DNA from: a virus | Virus record (IMG/VR): IMGVR_UViG_3300048588_000035 | Location: 1-43,120 of that record | Reading direction: 5' to 3' (one strand) | DNA length: 43,120 bases | Part shown: one piece after another, positions 13,276 through 20,342 of the stretch | Layout of the letters: each line of letters begins with the position of its first letter | Numbering within the stretch: position 1 is the stretch's first letter | Program-made: the position numbers and the translations under genes | Notes under the pieces: model-generated | Seen by the model: the letters and a program-made list of their open reading frames with translations, nothing else | Told to the model about the DNA's origin: nothing | Databases searched by the model: none

Positions 13276-13491
13276 ATGGACGACTGCGAGCTCTGCACAA
13301 AGATCAGCGCCAGCTGTGACGAGATGAACCGGCTGCTGCTTGAGACTTGTAAGTTGCACACGGAGGCTATCCGACTGCGGGACCTGGTCGCGATTAGCAA
13401 CAGCTGGACCGCGGTGTTGATGTCGATGACCAACAAGGCGAAGGCGGACATCCTCTTCGCGAACCACAAGGCCGTGCACGCCAAGAACTAG
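13276..13491 (+). CDS. Small helical hypothetical protein
   Basis: ATG at 13276 behind GAGGAGAACTGAT. The 71-residue product is a long helix with heptad-like hydrophobics: CELCTKISASCDEMNRLLLE, TCKLHTEAIRLRDLVAIS and NKAKADILFANHKAVHAKN. It has four cysteines in the first 30 residues (including CELC), which could bind a metal or form disulphides. No family is recognised. It is the first gene after structured RNA copy 2. Confidence 0.65.
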   Translation: MDDCELCTKISASCDEMNRLLLETCKLHTEAIRLRDLVAISNSWTAVLMSMTNKAKADILFANHKAVHAKN

Positions 13492-13499
13492 GAGATAAT

Positions 13500-13730
13500 A
13501 TGCCTCACCTGATCTGCACGAAGCACAAGCGTCGTGTTCTCTTCACCGAGAAGGCCATGTACCACCGCTCCGACCAGTCCGTCTGTAAGTCCTACGACGT
13601 CAAGATCGGTAAGACCGTTCTGTCGCACTGGACTGCTGTTGAGCTCGGCCAGCCCGGGGGCTCACGTCATTGGTTGCCCCTGCGGTTGCCAGAGCTAGAC
13701 CCACTCCACCCCAATATGAAGGAGAACTGA
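13500..13730 (+). CDS. Small basic protein, possible zinc-binding
   Basis: ATG at 13500 behind AGGAGATAAT. The 76-residue product starts MPHLICTKHKRRVLFTEKAM, followed by YHRSDQSVCKSYDVK. The spacing of C6, H9, H22 and C29 could form a small metal site, but the set is not a known finger. The C-terminal 25 residues (PGGSRHWLPLRLPELDPLHP) are low in structure, and the frame ends inside the next ribosome site. The coding sense of the 3' third is therefore less certain. Confidence 0.55.
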   Translation: MPHLICTKHKRRVLFTEKAMYHRSDQSVCKSYDVKIGKTVLSHWTAVELGQPGGSRHWLPLRLPELDPLHPNMKEN

Positions 13731-13731
13731 T

Positions 13732-13983
13732 ATGACGACCGCCGACATCAAGGCCCTGCTCGCCAGCTTCAGCGACGCCAGCGACCGCATCGAGAACGGC
13801 ATCAACACCAACTTCGACCTCTTCATCCAGACCATGAACGCGATGGGCAAGGCGATCGAGGAGAAGGACAAGTTGACCGAGGCGAGCTGCGTGATGATCA
13901 TGACCGAGCTCTTCTACAGCCAGTCCCAGTTGGGCCGCTTGGCCAACAAGGGGTTCCGTACCATCATCAAGACCGTCAGCTAG
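13732..13983 (+). CDS. Small helical hypothetical protein
   Basis: ATG at 13732 behind AAGGAGAACTGAT. The 83-residue product is helical: TTADIKALLASFSDASDRIE, NGINTNFDLFIQTMNAMGKA, IEEKDKLTEASCVMIMTELF, ending KGFRTIIKTVS. Codon use is strongly GC-ending. No membrane segment is seen. The family is not recognised. Confidence 0.65.
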   Translation: MTTADIKALLASFSDASDRIENGINTNFDLFIQTMNAMGKAIEEKDKLTEASCVMIMTELFYSQSQLGRLANKGFRTIIKTVS

Positions 13984-13995
13984 GAGGAAACTGAT

Positions 13996-14124
13996 ATGCG
14001 CAACACGAACCAGCTCCGCAACCTCGTCATCTACACCACCGTCAAGATGGTGATGCTCGGGGCCACCTACTGCCTCATCAAGAAGACGCTGGAGGAGACG
14101 GCCAAGCGCCTTCCCGAGGAGTAG
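13996..14124 (+). CDS. Tiny membrane-associated protein
   Basis: ATG at 13996 behind AGGAGGAAACTGAT. The 42-residue product is MRNTNQLRN, then a hydrophobic helix (LVIYTTVKMVMLGATYCLI), then a charged end KKTLEETAKRLPEE. It is the last gene of the tiny-gene cluster; promoter copy 8 begins two bases after its stop. The function is unknown. Confidence 0.6.
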   Translation: MRNTNQLRNLVIYTTVKMVMLGATYCLIKKTLEETAKRLPEE

Positions 14125-14125
14125 A

Positions 14126-14156
14126 CGCAGCGTTTACAAGGGGTATAATGAGACCC
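14126..14156 (+). promoter_or_regulatory. Repeated phage promoter, copy 8
   Basis: CGCA at 14126-14129, 14 bases, TATAAT at 14144-14149, GAGACCC. It drives the gene at 14180. Confidence 0.85.
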
Positions 14157-14179
14157 ATCCACTCTGATTGGAGACCCCT

Positions 14180-14305
14180 ATGAACGCCATCACCCTCGCC
14201 GTTCGCTGGTCGTTTCTGGTCGTGACCTACGTCGTCACGTACCTGATCGCTCAGTCGTTCACCGCGAAGATCCTTGGCATCAGCAGGAAGAAGACCACTG
14301 TGTGA
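14180..14305 (+). CDS. Tiny single-pass membrane protein
   Basis: ATG at 14180 with TTGGAGACCCCT upstream. The 41-residue product is MNAITLAVRW, then a hydrophobic helix at about residues 11-24 (SFLVVTYVVTYLIA), then QSFTAKILGISRKKTTV with a basic end. It is a single-gene cassette between promoter copy 8 and the 14316-14345 terminator. The function is unknown. Confidence 0.65.
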   Translation: MNAITLAVRWSFLVVTYVVTYLIAQSFTAKILGISRKKTTV

Positions 14306-14315
14306 TGCTCTACGG

Positions 14316-14345
14316 CCTAGACCCTTACAAAGGGTTTAGGTCTTC
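14316..14345 (+). terminator. Terminator hairpin
   Basis: CCTAGACCCT (14316-14325) pairs with AGGGTTTAGG (14331-14340), 10 bp with one wobble and a five-base loop, then TCTTC. Promoter copy 9 starts at its end. Confidence 0.8.
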
Positions 14346-14377
14346 GCACTTTTAACAGCGGGTATAATGAGACCCCC
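14345..14377 (+). promoter_or_regulatory. Repeated phage promoter, copy 9
   Basis: CGCA at 14345-14348, 14 bases, TATAAT at 14363-14368, GAGACCCCC. It drives the gene at 14400. Confidence 0.85.
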
Positions 14378-14399
14378 ACCCACTACACTAGGAGAAACC

Positions 14400-14714
14400 A
14401 TGTCCAAGTTCAAGGAGAAGATCGCCGCCGCCAAGTCCTGGTCGCGCGAGCACTCTTCCGAGATCATCGGCACCAGCGTTGTCACCGGTGTGATCGGCTT
14501 CTACGCCTTCCTCGTGGCGGTCGCCTACAAGGCCGACAAGGCTGAGTACGAGCGACTCGTCGCGGAGGAGGACGCGTACCTGGCCGAGCTCAACCGTACC
14601 GCAACCTGGGTCGCCGACAAGACCGAGGAAGGGAAGTTCGTCGTCCGCTCTGAGCAGGGCGTCATCATGTCCTTCGACAGCAACCCTGAGTTCTACCGAC
14701 CTGAAGGGATGTGA
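14400..14714 (+). CDS. Single-pass membrane protein
   Basis: ATG at 14400 behind AGGAGAAACC; the frame is open from 14367 without another site. The 104-residue product has a basic N-terminus (MSKFKEKIAAAKSWSREHSS), one hydrophobic segment at about residues 22-41 (IIGTSVVTGVIGFYAFLVAV), then a charged region (YKADKAEYERLVAEEDAYLA) and a small C-terminal domain. I do not recognise it. GC-ending codons dominate. It is the last promoter-terminator cassette before the SF2 helicase. Confidence 0.75.
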   Translation: MSKFKEKIAAAKSWSREHSSEIIGTSVVTGVIGFYAFLVAVAYKADKAEYERLVAEEDAYLAELNRTATWVADKTEEGKFVVRSEQGVIMSFDSNPEFYRPEGM

Positions 14715-14721
14715 CCCTCAG

Positions 14722-14751
14722 CCTGTACCCCCTACAAGGGGTATGGGTTTT
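14722..14751 (+). terminator. Terminator hairpin
   Basis: CCTGTACCCC (14722-14731) pairs with GGGGTATGGG (14738-14747), with two wobbles and a six-base loop, then TTTTG. Confidence 0.75.
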
Positions 14752-14753
14752 GC

Positions 14754-14766
14754 CGACTAGTTACTA
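14754..14766. repeat. Short direct repeat CGACTAGTTACTA, copy 1
   Basis: The same 13 bases recur at 16160-16172. The two copies bracket the SF2 helicase gene and the origin-like region. Part of this copy precedes the helicase ribosome site. Confidence 0.5.
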
Positions 14767-14779
14767 GGAAGGAGGCGAA

Positions 14780-15937
14780 ATGAACCTGTTCCCACATCAA
14801 GAGGACGCGCTTAGCCGAATGCATAACGGATGTGTGCTTGTTGGGGGTGTTGGTACGGGCAAGTCGCGCACCGCCATCGCGTACTACATGGACAACGAGG
14901 CCCCGAAAGATCTCTACATCATCACCACCGCTAAAAAGCGTGATACTCTAGACTGGGATGGAGAGGCGGTCTTGTATGGGATCGGTCGAGAAGTTAGTAC
15001 ACAAGGGCTCCTCACCGTAGATTCATGGAACAACCTCCACAAGTACGATGGAGTAACAGATGCCTTTTTTATCTTCGACGAACAACGTGTCCCTGGGCGT
15101 GGTGCTTGGGTTAAGTCGTTCCTCAAGATCGCCAAGAAAAATAACTGGATTCTACTGTCTGCTACTCCTGGGGACACGTGGATGGATTATATACCCGTTT
15201 TTGTGGCGAATGGGTTCTATAAGAATCGTACAGAATTCACGAGGGAACACCTCATTTTTAGTTCCTACACCAAGTTCCCGAAGGTTGAGAAGGTAATCGG
15301 TGTAAGGAAGCTAGCCTATCTAAGAGCTGAGATCCTGGTTGAGATGCCGTACGAACGACACACCAAGCGGCTTATCGAGACTGTGGATGTGGACTACGAC
15401 ATTGACCTATTCAACAAGGTTTATAAGAGGAGATGGCATGTTTATGAAGACCGTCCTATCAAGGATGTCGGCGAGTATTACCGGGTTATGCGAAAGGTTG
15501 CTAACTGTGACCCATCGCGATTGGATGCTCTGAGAGAGCTCCTAACGAAACACGACAAGATTGTGGTGTTCTATACCTTCAACTACGAATTGGACATCCT
15601 GAGGACGCTCAGCGAGGAAGTTACGCTCGCAGAATGGAACGGGCATAAGCATGAGCCGATTCCTGATGGTGATCGCTGGGTGTACCTCGTCCAGTACATG
15701 GCAGGCGCTGAAGGATGGAACTGCACGCGTACGGACGCCATGGTGTTCTATAGCCTCCAGTACTCGTATCGGTTGTTCGAGCAAGCGCAAGGACGCATTG
15801 ATAGGCTCGACACGCCGTACGAAACACTGTGGTACTACGTCCTATTTAGTGGAAGCCTGATTGATAAGAAGATCTGGAACAAGCTAAAGCATAAGCAAGA
15901 TTTCAACGAAGATCGCCTCTTCTGGACTAAGAGTTAG
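14780..15937 (+). CDS. SF2 DNA helicase
   Basis: ATG at 14780 behind GGAAGGAGG. The 385-residue product has the SF2 motifs: Walker [11 protein letters not shown] (about residues 22-31), motif Ia-like [15 protein letters not shown], motif [10 protein letters not shown] (a DEQR variant of DEAH), motif [10 protein letters not shown], and motif [13 protein letters not shown] with the arginine fingers. The [10 protein letters not shown]-terminus is a Q-motif-like start. Proteins of this size and layout are standard phage DEAD/SNF2-like helicases used in replication or recombination. The sequence after the gene holds repeats that look like an origin, which fits a replication role. No nuclease domain is fused. 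Confidence 0.85.
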   Translation: MNLFPHQEDALSRMHNGCVLVGGVGTGKSRTAIAYYMDNEAPKDLYIITTAKKRDTLDWDGEAVLYGIGREVSTQGLLTVDSWNNLHKYDGVTDAFFIFDEQRVPGRGAWVKSFLKIAKKNNWILLSATPGDTWMDYIPVFVANGFYKNRTEFTREHLIFSSYTKFPKVEKVIGVRKLAYLRAEILVEMPYERHTKRLIETVDVDYDIDLFNKVYKRRWHVYEDRPIKDVGEYYRVMRKVANCDPSRLDALRELLTKHDKIVVFYTFNYELDILRTLSEEVTLAEWNGHKHEPIPDGDRWVYLVQYMAGAEGWNCTRTDAMVFYSLQYSYRLFEQAQGRIDRLDTPYETLWYYVLFSGSLIDKKIWNKLKHKQDFNEDRLFWTKS

Positions 15938-16209
15938 TGGCCAGATTTGGTTAGAAATCGTTAGGACGTGTTCGGACACGCAAAAGGGGTAAAACGGACA
16001 TTGTGGACATAGTGGTACATATTGGTACATATTGGGGCCCATGCCGTAATGAAGGGCAAAATAGGACAAAAACGGACATTTTACCCCTGTTTTTGAGGTC
16101 TGATTTTGGTTTAGTGGCCAAAAATGGCCAAATCTGTTCAAAAACTCTTTTTGTAGATTCGACTAGTTACTATAAAAGTAGTAACTACTGCAAAATTCCT
16201 AAATAGTTT
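15938..16209. other. Origin-like noncoding region with iterons and nested inverted repeats
   Basis: No supported gene lies here. AGGGGTAAAA (15985-15994) is the inverse of TTTTACCCCT (16079-16088). CCAGATTTGG (15941-15950) mirrors CCAAATCTG (16128-16136). TGGTACATAT occurs twice in tandem (16013-16032). AAAACGGACATT occurs at 15991-16002 and 16069-16080. GGACA-like words recur about eight times. AT content rises towards the 3' end. Iterons plus inverted repeats next to a helicase gene are typical of a phage replication origin; a regulatory role is also possible. Confidence 0.5.
16164..16187. repeat. Inverted repeat TAGTTACTA / TAGTAACTA
   Basis: A perfect 9-bp inverted repeat with a six-base loop (16164-16172 and 16179-16187). 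The left arm lies in the direct repeat shared with 14754-14766. AAAGTAGTAAC over the loop and right arm (16175-16185) recurs at 16751-16761, just after the HNH-like gene. Confidence 0.6.
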
Positions 16210-16254
16210 TTGAAAAAAAATTTGTTTTTGGCCAGTGACTTTTTGGAGGCAAAA

Positions 16255-16752
16255 GTGGAGCTGTTCAAGACCGACATCGCGTACCTGGGTTTCCCTGGGT
16301 ATAGTGTTACAACAGATGGTCTTATCATCATCAACTACACCGGCAAACCAGTAAAGCCATCCCTCGCAAAGGACGGGCAATGGAAAGTAAATCTCAGAAC
16401 CGTTAGAGGACATTACACTAGTGTTCTTGTAGCTCGTATCGTAGCTGATGTCTACGTTGAGCGAGAGCGCGATGTTCTTGACACGGTCATGTTCAAGAAT
16501 GGAAACAAATATGAACCCTTCGCAGACAACCTCTGTTGGCGAACAAGAGCCTACTGCTCCCATTATTATCGTCAACGTCTACGCAAGTATCATGTCACCC
16601 CGATCCCAGTCCGATGTATTGAAGACAATAAGATCTTTGACTCGCATGAAGAGGCTGGGCATTATTACGGTATAACAACCTTTGCGGTGGATTATTCGGT
16701 TATGGAAGGCACTCCAGCTTGGCCCATCGCAAAACGGTTCGAATTGGTATAA
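16255..16752 (+). CDS. HNH homing endonuclease-like protein, probably inactive
   Basis: GTG at 16255 with GGAGG five bases before it; the frame is open from a TTG at 16210 with no ribosome site. The 165-residue product has a NUMOD4-like start (PGYSVTTDGLIIINYTGKPV), a region matching the HNH core (VARIVADVYV, then KNGNKYEPFADNLCWRT), and a NUMOD1-like C-terminus (EDNKIFDSHEEAGHYYGIT). In active relatives the core reads NH-x-DGN; here it is MFKNGN, so the catalytic His is missing. The gene lies in an AT-rich stretch and is flanked by AAAGTAGTAAC repeats, as expected for an inserted element. It may keep only DNA-binding activity. Confidence 0.65.
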   Translation: MELFKTDIAYLGFPGYSVTTDGLIIINYTGKPVKPSLAKDGQWKVNLRTVRGHYTSVLVARIVADVYVERERDVLDTVMFKNGNKYEPFADNLCWRTRAYCSHYYRQRLRKYHVTPIPVRCIEDNKIFDSHEEAGHYYGITTFAVDYSVMEGTPAWPIAKRFELV

Positions 16753-16783
16753 AGTAGTAACAACCAGTCATCAAATCATAGGG

Positions 16784-16789
16784 TATAAT
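16784..16789 (+). promoter_or_regulatory. Degenerate tenth promoter-like site
   Basis: GGGTATAATGAAGG matches the -10 part of the repeated promoter but lacks CGCA at the fixed distance and lacks GAGACCC. It lies upstream of the nuclease gene at 16841 and may start the 16841-20606 operon. Confidence 0.4.
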
Positions 16790-16840
16790 GAAGGAAGGAT
16801 GCCCCACATCTTTTCGTTTAGATTTTGAGAGGAGGACCTC

Positions 16841-17161
16841 ATGGTTCGCGAGCGTGATTACCAGCAGTACCTGATTCGCCACCTTAAGGAACTCTTCCCT
16901 GGATGTGTGGTGCTTAAGAATGACCCTGAGTACATTCAGGGTTTTCCCGACCTTCTTGTCCTCTATGGGAACAAGTGGGCCGCACTCGAGGTTAAGGCTT
17001 CGCATCGCTCTGCCGAGCAGCCTAACCAGGCCTACTATGTTGAGCAGCTTGATTTTATGTCATTTGCTGCTTTCATCTATCCCGAGAATGAGGAGGAAGT
17101 TCTAAATGCGCTTCAACACACATTCCGCTCTCGCCGGGCAGCACGCGTTTCTCGGGGCTAG
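16841..17161 (+). CDS. VRR-NUC-type nuclease
   Basis: ATG at 16841 behind GAGAGGAGG. The 106-residue product has the compact PD-(D/E)XK layout of VRR-NUC proteins: RERDYQQYLIRHLKELFPGC, GFPDLLVLYGNKWAALEVKA (PD...EVK catalytic set), and NQAYYVEQLDFM. Phage members act on branched DNA, as Holliday junction resolvase-like enzymes. It overlaps the next nuclease gene by 56 bases in another frame, so the two are probably co-translated. The context of helicase, two nucleases and the packaging module suits recombination or DNA processing before packaging. Confidence 0.8.
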   Translation: MVRERDYQQYLIRHLKELFPGCVVLKNDPEYIQGFPDLLVLYGNKWAALEVKASHRSAEQPNQAYYVEQLDFMSFAAFIYPENEEEVLNALQHTFRSRRAARVSRG

Positions 17162-17663
17162 CAAGTACCACTGGATCAACTACACAGATGAAAAGCTTGA
17201 TCGTGTGTACGTGGCCGCGCTAGCTGCACAACGAGGCACAGAGCTACACGCATTTGCTTCTGAAGCTATTCGTCTTGGGATTAAGCTCCCAGGTAATAAT
17301 AAGACTCTGAATCGGTATGTCAACGACGCCATTGGTTATCGTATGCATCCGGAACAGATTCTTTATTATTCTGAGAATTGCTTTGGCACGGCAGATGCTA
17401 TTGGATTTCGACGTAGTACACTTCGTATCCACGATCTGAAGACTGGCGTTACTCAGACTTCTCATCATCAGCTAGAGGTTTATGCAGCTCTCTTCTGTCT
17501 TGAGTATGGCTTTAAGCCGTTCGACATTGACATTGAGCTTCGCATTTACCAGAACGACGAAGTTGGTGTATGGGAAGGAGATTCAGACCAGATCACACAC
17601 ATCATGGATAAGATCATTACGTTCGACAAGCGTATTACCGCGATTCGAAACGAGGCGTTGTGA
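17106..17663 (+). CDS. Cas4/RecB-like exonuclease
   Basis: ATG at 17106 with AGGAAGTTCTAA upstream. The 185-residue product has the PD-(D/E)XK exonuclease signature: AQRGTELHAFASEAIRLGI (the GxxxH of the Cas4/RecB family), FGTADAIGF (catalytic D), LRIHDLKTGV (D-x-K), and the QxxxY element in HHQLEVYAALFCLEYGF. This is the full set for the RecB/Cas4 nuclease superfamily without a helicase part. No cysteines suitable for an iron-sulphur cluster stand out. It would trim DNA ends in recombination or replication. Its stop shares one base with the start of the RNA polymerase-like gene (TGATG). Confidence 0.85.
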   Translation: MRFNTHSALAGQHAFLGASKYHWINYTDEKLDRVYVAALAAQRGTELHAFASEAIRLGIKLPGNNKTLNRYVNDAIGYRMHPEQILYYSENCFGTADAIGFRRSTLRIHDLKTGVTQTSHHQLEVYAALFCLEYGFKPFDIDIELRIYQNDEVGVWEGDSDQITHIMDKIITFDKRITAIRNEAL

Positions 17664-20338
17664 TGCTTATGGATGAAAAGGCTCTAGCACACTATGGAAC
17701 GCCCCGACACTCTGGTCGCTACCCTTGGGGCTCTGGTGGTGATGAGTCTTCACGAAACCGGGACTTTCTTGGGTGGGTTGAAAGCCTGAAGGCTAAGGGA
17801 CTCACTGAAAAGGAGATCATGGATTCGGTAGGCATGAAGTCTACTGAGTTCCGTGCTCGTAAGTCGATTGCTCTTAACGAGCGTCGTGCAGAGAATTACG
17901 CAACTGCACTCAAGCTCAAGAACAAGGGTATGAGTAACACCGCCATTGCTGAGCGAATGGGTACTTCTGAGTCTAACGTCCGAGCATGGCTTAAGGCGGC
18001 TGAAGCAGATAAGCCCAATATTCTAAAAAACACGGTTGACGCTCTAAGGGCTGAGGCCGATAAGAATCTCGCTATTGACGTGGGCTCTGGTGTTGAGCAC
18101 TATGTCGGGGTTACTCGAACTATGCTCGATACTGCTATTAAGTATCTTGAAAATGAAGGCTACAACATCTTCTACGTCAAGGTTCAGCAGCTGGGCACTA
18201 GGTTTAACACAAACGTCAAGGTTCTGGCTAAGCCCGGTACTAGATTCCCAGATGTTGCTAAGAACCCTGAGAAGATCTCGCTCATCAACACCTATTCCAA
18301 GGATGGTGGGCGTACCATGATTACCACTCAGCCCCCACTCAACATTAGCTCTACGCGTATTAAGGTTGCGTATGCTAATGAGGGTGGTGCTGATAATGAT
18401 GGTGTGATTTTCGTTCGTCCTGGCGTTAAGGATCTTAGTCTAGGTCATTCTAGGTATGCTCAGGTACGGGTTGCTGTCGACGGAACCCATTACCTAAAGG
18501 GTATGGCCATTTATAAGGATGATCTGCCTAAGGGTGTTGACATCGTCTACAACTCCAATAAGTCTGACACTGGCAATAAGAAAGATGCCATGAAGCCTTT
18601 GGAGAAGGTTCCTGGTACTGAAGATGTTGATTGGTCCAATCCGTTTGGTACCAACATTCGTCGTCAGATTACAAAGACCAACGAAGACGGTAGTGTCACT
18701 GTTACCTCAGCAATGAACATCCTTAACGAAGAAGGTAAGTGGGGCGAATGGAATGCCGGGCTTTCCTCCCAGATGCTTTCTAAGCAAGCTCCTAAGTTTG
18801 CTAAGCAGCAGCTTGATATGCTGTATGAGCGCAAGAAGAATGAACTTGATGAGATCAACTCTCTTACCAACCCGGTAATCAAGCGAAAGCTTCTGGAAGC
18901 GCATTCTGATAGTATTGATTCTGTTGCTAATAAGCTTGAGGCTGCTGGTGTAGCTAGGACTGCCCAGAAAGTCATTCTCCCAATCACATCGCTTAAGGAC
19001 AATCAGGTTTACGCCCCAACCTTCAAGGATGGCGAGCGTGTGGTCTTGATTCGTCACCCACACGGTGGACCTTTTGAGATTCCTGAGCTTACAGTCAATA
19101 ATAGAAATCCTGAAGCTAAGAAGCTTCTTGGTGATGTTCCTGATGCTATCGGAATCAATCCCAATGTAGCCCAAAAGCTTTCTGGTGCGGACTTTGATGG
19201 TGATACGGTTCTCATTATCCCTAACGCTAAGGGCGAGATTCGTAGTGCCCCATCGCTCCAAAAGCTTAAGGACTTTGATCCTAAAACGCAGTATAAGGGT
19301 TACCCAGGAATGAAGGTTCTTGAGGGTGACGCTATGCAACAGCAAATGGGTCGAGTTTCTAATCTAATCACGGATATGACAATTAAGCGTGCATCTCAAG
19401 ACGAGATTGCTCGTGCTGTTCGTCACTCCATGGTTGTGATTGATGCGGAAAAGCATAAGCTTGACTGGAAGCGTTCTGAAGTTGAAAATGGGATTGTCGC
19501 TCTAAAGAAGAAGTATCAAGGTGTTTCTTCTACTGGTCAACCAAAGGGTGCATCAACCCTAATATCTAAGGCCGGTTCTGAGATTCGTGTTCCTGAGCGA
19601 GTCCAGAATAGAGAGTTTATTATCGATCCTAAGACTGGTAGGAAGATCCCTAATGAAACAGGAAACACCTACCTAGACAAGAAGACTGGGAAGCTTGTTA
19701 TTAGAACCCAGCTTTCTACTAAGCTTGCTGAAACCCAAGATGCGCATACCCTTTCTTCTGGTACCCATATAGAGAAGATCTATGCTGACCATGCTAATAG
19801 AATGAAGGCCCTTGCTAATGAGGCCCGTCGTTCTATGGTTAATACAAAGAACATTCCCTATAACCAGACGGCTAATAAGGTATACGCCCAGGAAGTTAGT
19901 GAGCTAGTCTCAGCTTTGAACATTGCTCAAAAGAACGCCCCCCGTGAAAGACAAGCCCAGCTCGTAGGAAACGCCATTGTTTCGGCAGCCCTCAAAGCTA
20001 ACCCGAACATGGATAAGGATGATGTTAAGGATCTAAAAGTAAGAAGTTTGGATAACGCCCGTGCTGCCCTAGGTGTTAAGAAAGAAGTCATTAAGATTAC
20101 ACCCAGACAGTGGGAAGCTATTCAGGCAGGTGCTGTAAGTAACAATAGGCTGACACAGATTATTGATAACGCAGATCTAGAAGTAGTTAAGAACTATGCT
20201 ACTCCTAGAACTAAGATTCTCATGACATCTACTAAGGTGTCTAGAGCTAAGGCCATGTTGGCACAAGGCTACACGCAAGCAGAAGTAGCCTCCCAGTTGG
20301 GTGTTTCATTGACCACCCTTAAGAACTCTTTGGTATAG
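17663..20338 (+). CDS. Putative single-chain two-barrel RNA polymerase (YonO/QDE-1-like) with virion-type N-terminus and HTH segments
   Basis: ATG at 17663 overlaps the previous stop; a GTG three bases earlier is possible. The 891 residues begin with HYGTPRHSGRYPWGSG (10-25), then two HTH-like segments (about 46-70 and 82-112; SNTAIAERMGTSESNVRAWL). A region around NDGVIFVRPG (D246, G247) and HYLKGMAI (K279) fits the first double-psi barrel, and GINPNVAQKLSGADFDGDTV (D510, D512, D514) fits the second; DFDGD is the metal-binding motif of cellular RNAP beta' and of YonO. A third HTH ends the protein (QAEVASQLGVSLTTLKNSLV). The order, lysine region then triple Asp about 230 residues later, is that of one-chain polymerases. 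It lies just upstream of the packaging module. Activity is inferred, not shown. Confidence 0.7.
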   Translation: MLMDEKALAHYGTPRHSGRYPWGSGGDESSRNRDFLGWVESLKAKGLTEKEIMDSVGMKSTEFRARKSIALNERRAENYATALKLKNKGMSNTAIAERMGTSESNVRAWLKAAEADKPNILKNTVDALRAEADKNLAIDVGSGVEHYVGVTRTMLDTAIKYLENEGYNIFYVKVQQLGTRFNTNVKVLAKPGTRFPDVAKNPEKISLINTYSKDGGRTMITTQPPLNISSTRIKVAYANEGGADNDGVIFVRPGVKDLSLGHSRYAQVRVAVDGTHYLKGMAIYKDDLPKGVDIVYNSNKSDTGNKKDAMKPLEKVPGTEDVDWSNPFGTNIRRQITKTNEDGSVTVTSAMNILNEEGKWGEWNAGLSSQMLSKQAPKFAKQQLDMLYERKKNELDEINSLTNPVIKRKLLEAHSDSIDSVANKLEAAGVARTAQKVILPITSLKDNQVYAPTFKDGERVVLIRHPHGGPFEIPELTVNNRNPEAKKLLGDVPDAIGINPNVAQKLSGADFDGDTVLIIPNAKGEIRSAPSLQKLKDFDPKTQYKGYPGMKVLEGDAMQQQMGRVSNLITDMTIKRASQDEIARAVRHSMVVIDAEKHKLDWKRSEVENGIVALKKKYQGVSSTGQPKGASTLISKAGSEIRVPERVQNREFIIDPKTGRKIPNETGNTYLDKKTGKLVIRTQLSTKLAETQDAHTLSSGTHIEKIYADHANRMKALANEARRSMVNTKNIPYNQTANKVYAQEVSELVSALNIAQKNAPRERQAQLVGNAIVSAALKANPNMDKDDVKDLKVRSLDNARAALGVKKEVIKITPRQWEAIQAGAVSNNRLTQIIDNADLEVVKNYATPRTKILMTSTKVSRAKAMLAQGYTQAEVASQLGVSLTTLKNSLV

Positions 20339-20342
20339 GTGT

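Noticed and set aside
15982-16140. CRISPR-like array from repeated GGACA words
   Set aside because: The repeats are short and unevenly spaced and there are no unique spacers of constant length.
16210-16254. Upstream start of the HNH-like gene at TTG 16210
   Set aside because: No ribosome site precedes it, while GTG 16255 has GGAGG five bases before it.
17106-17663. CRISPR-associated Cas4 with an adaptation module
   Set aside because: The fold fits Cas4/RecB, but there is no Cas1, Cas2 or array and no clear iron-sulphur cysteines; a phage recombination exonuclease is simpler.
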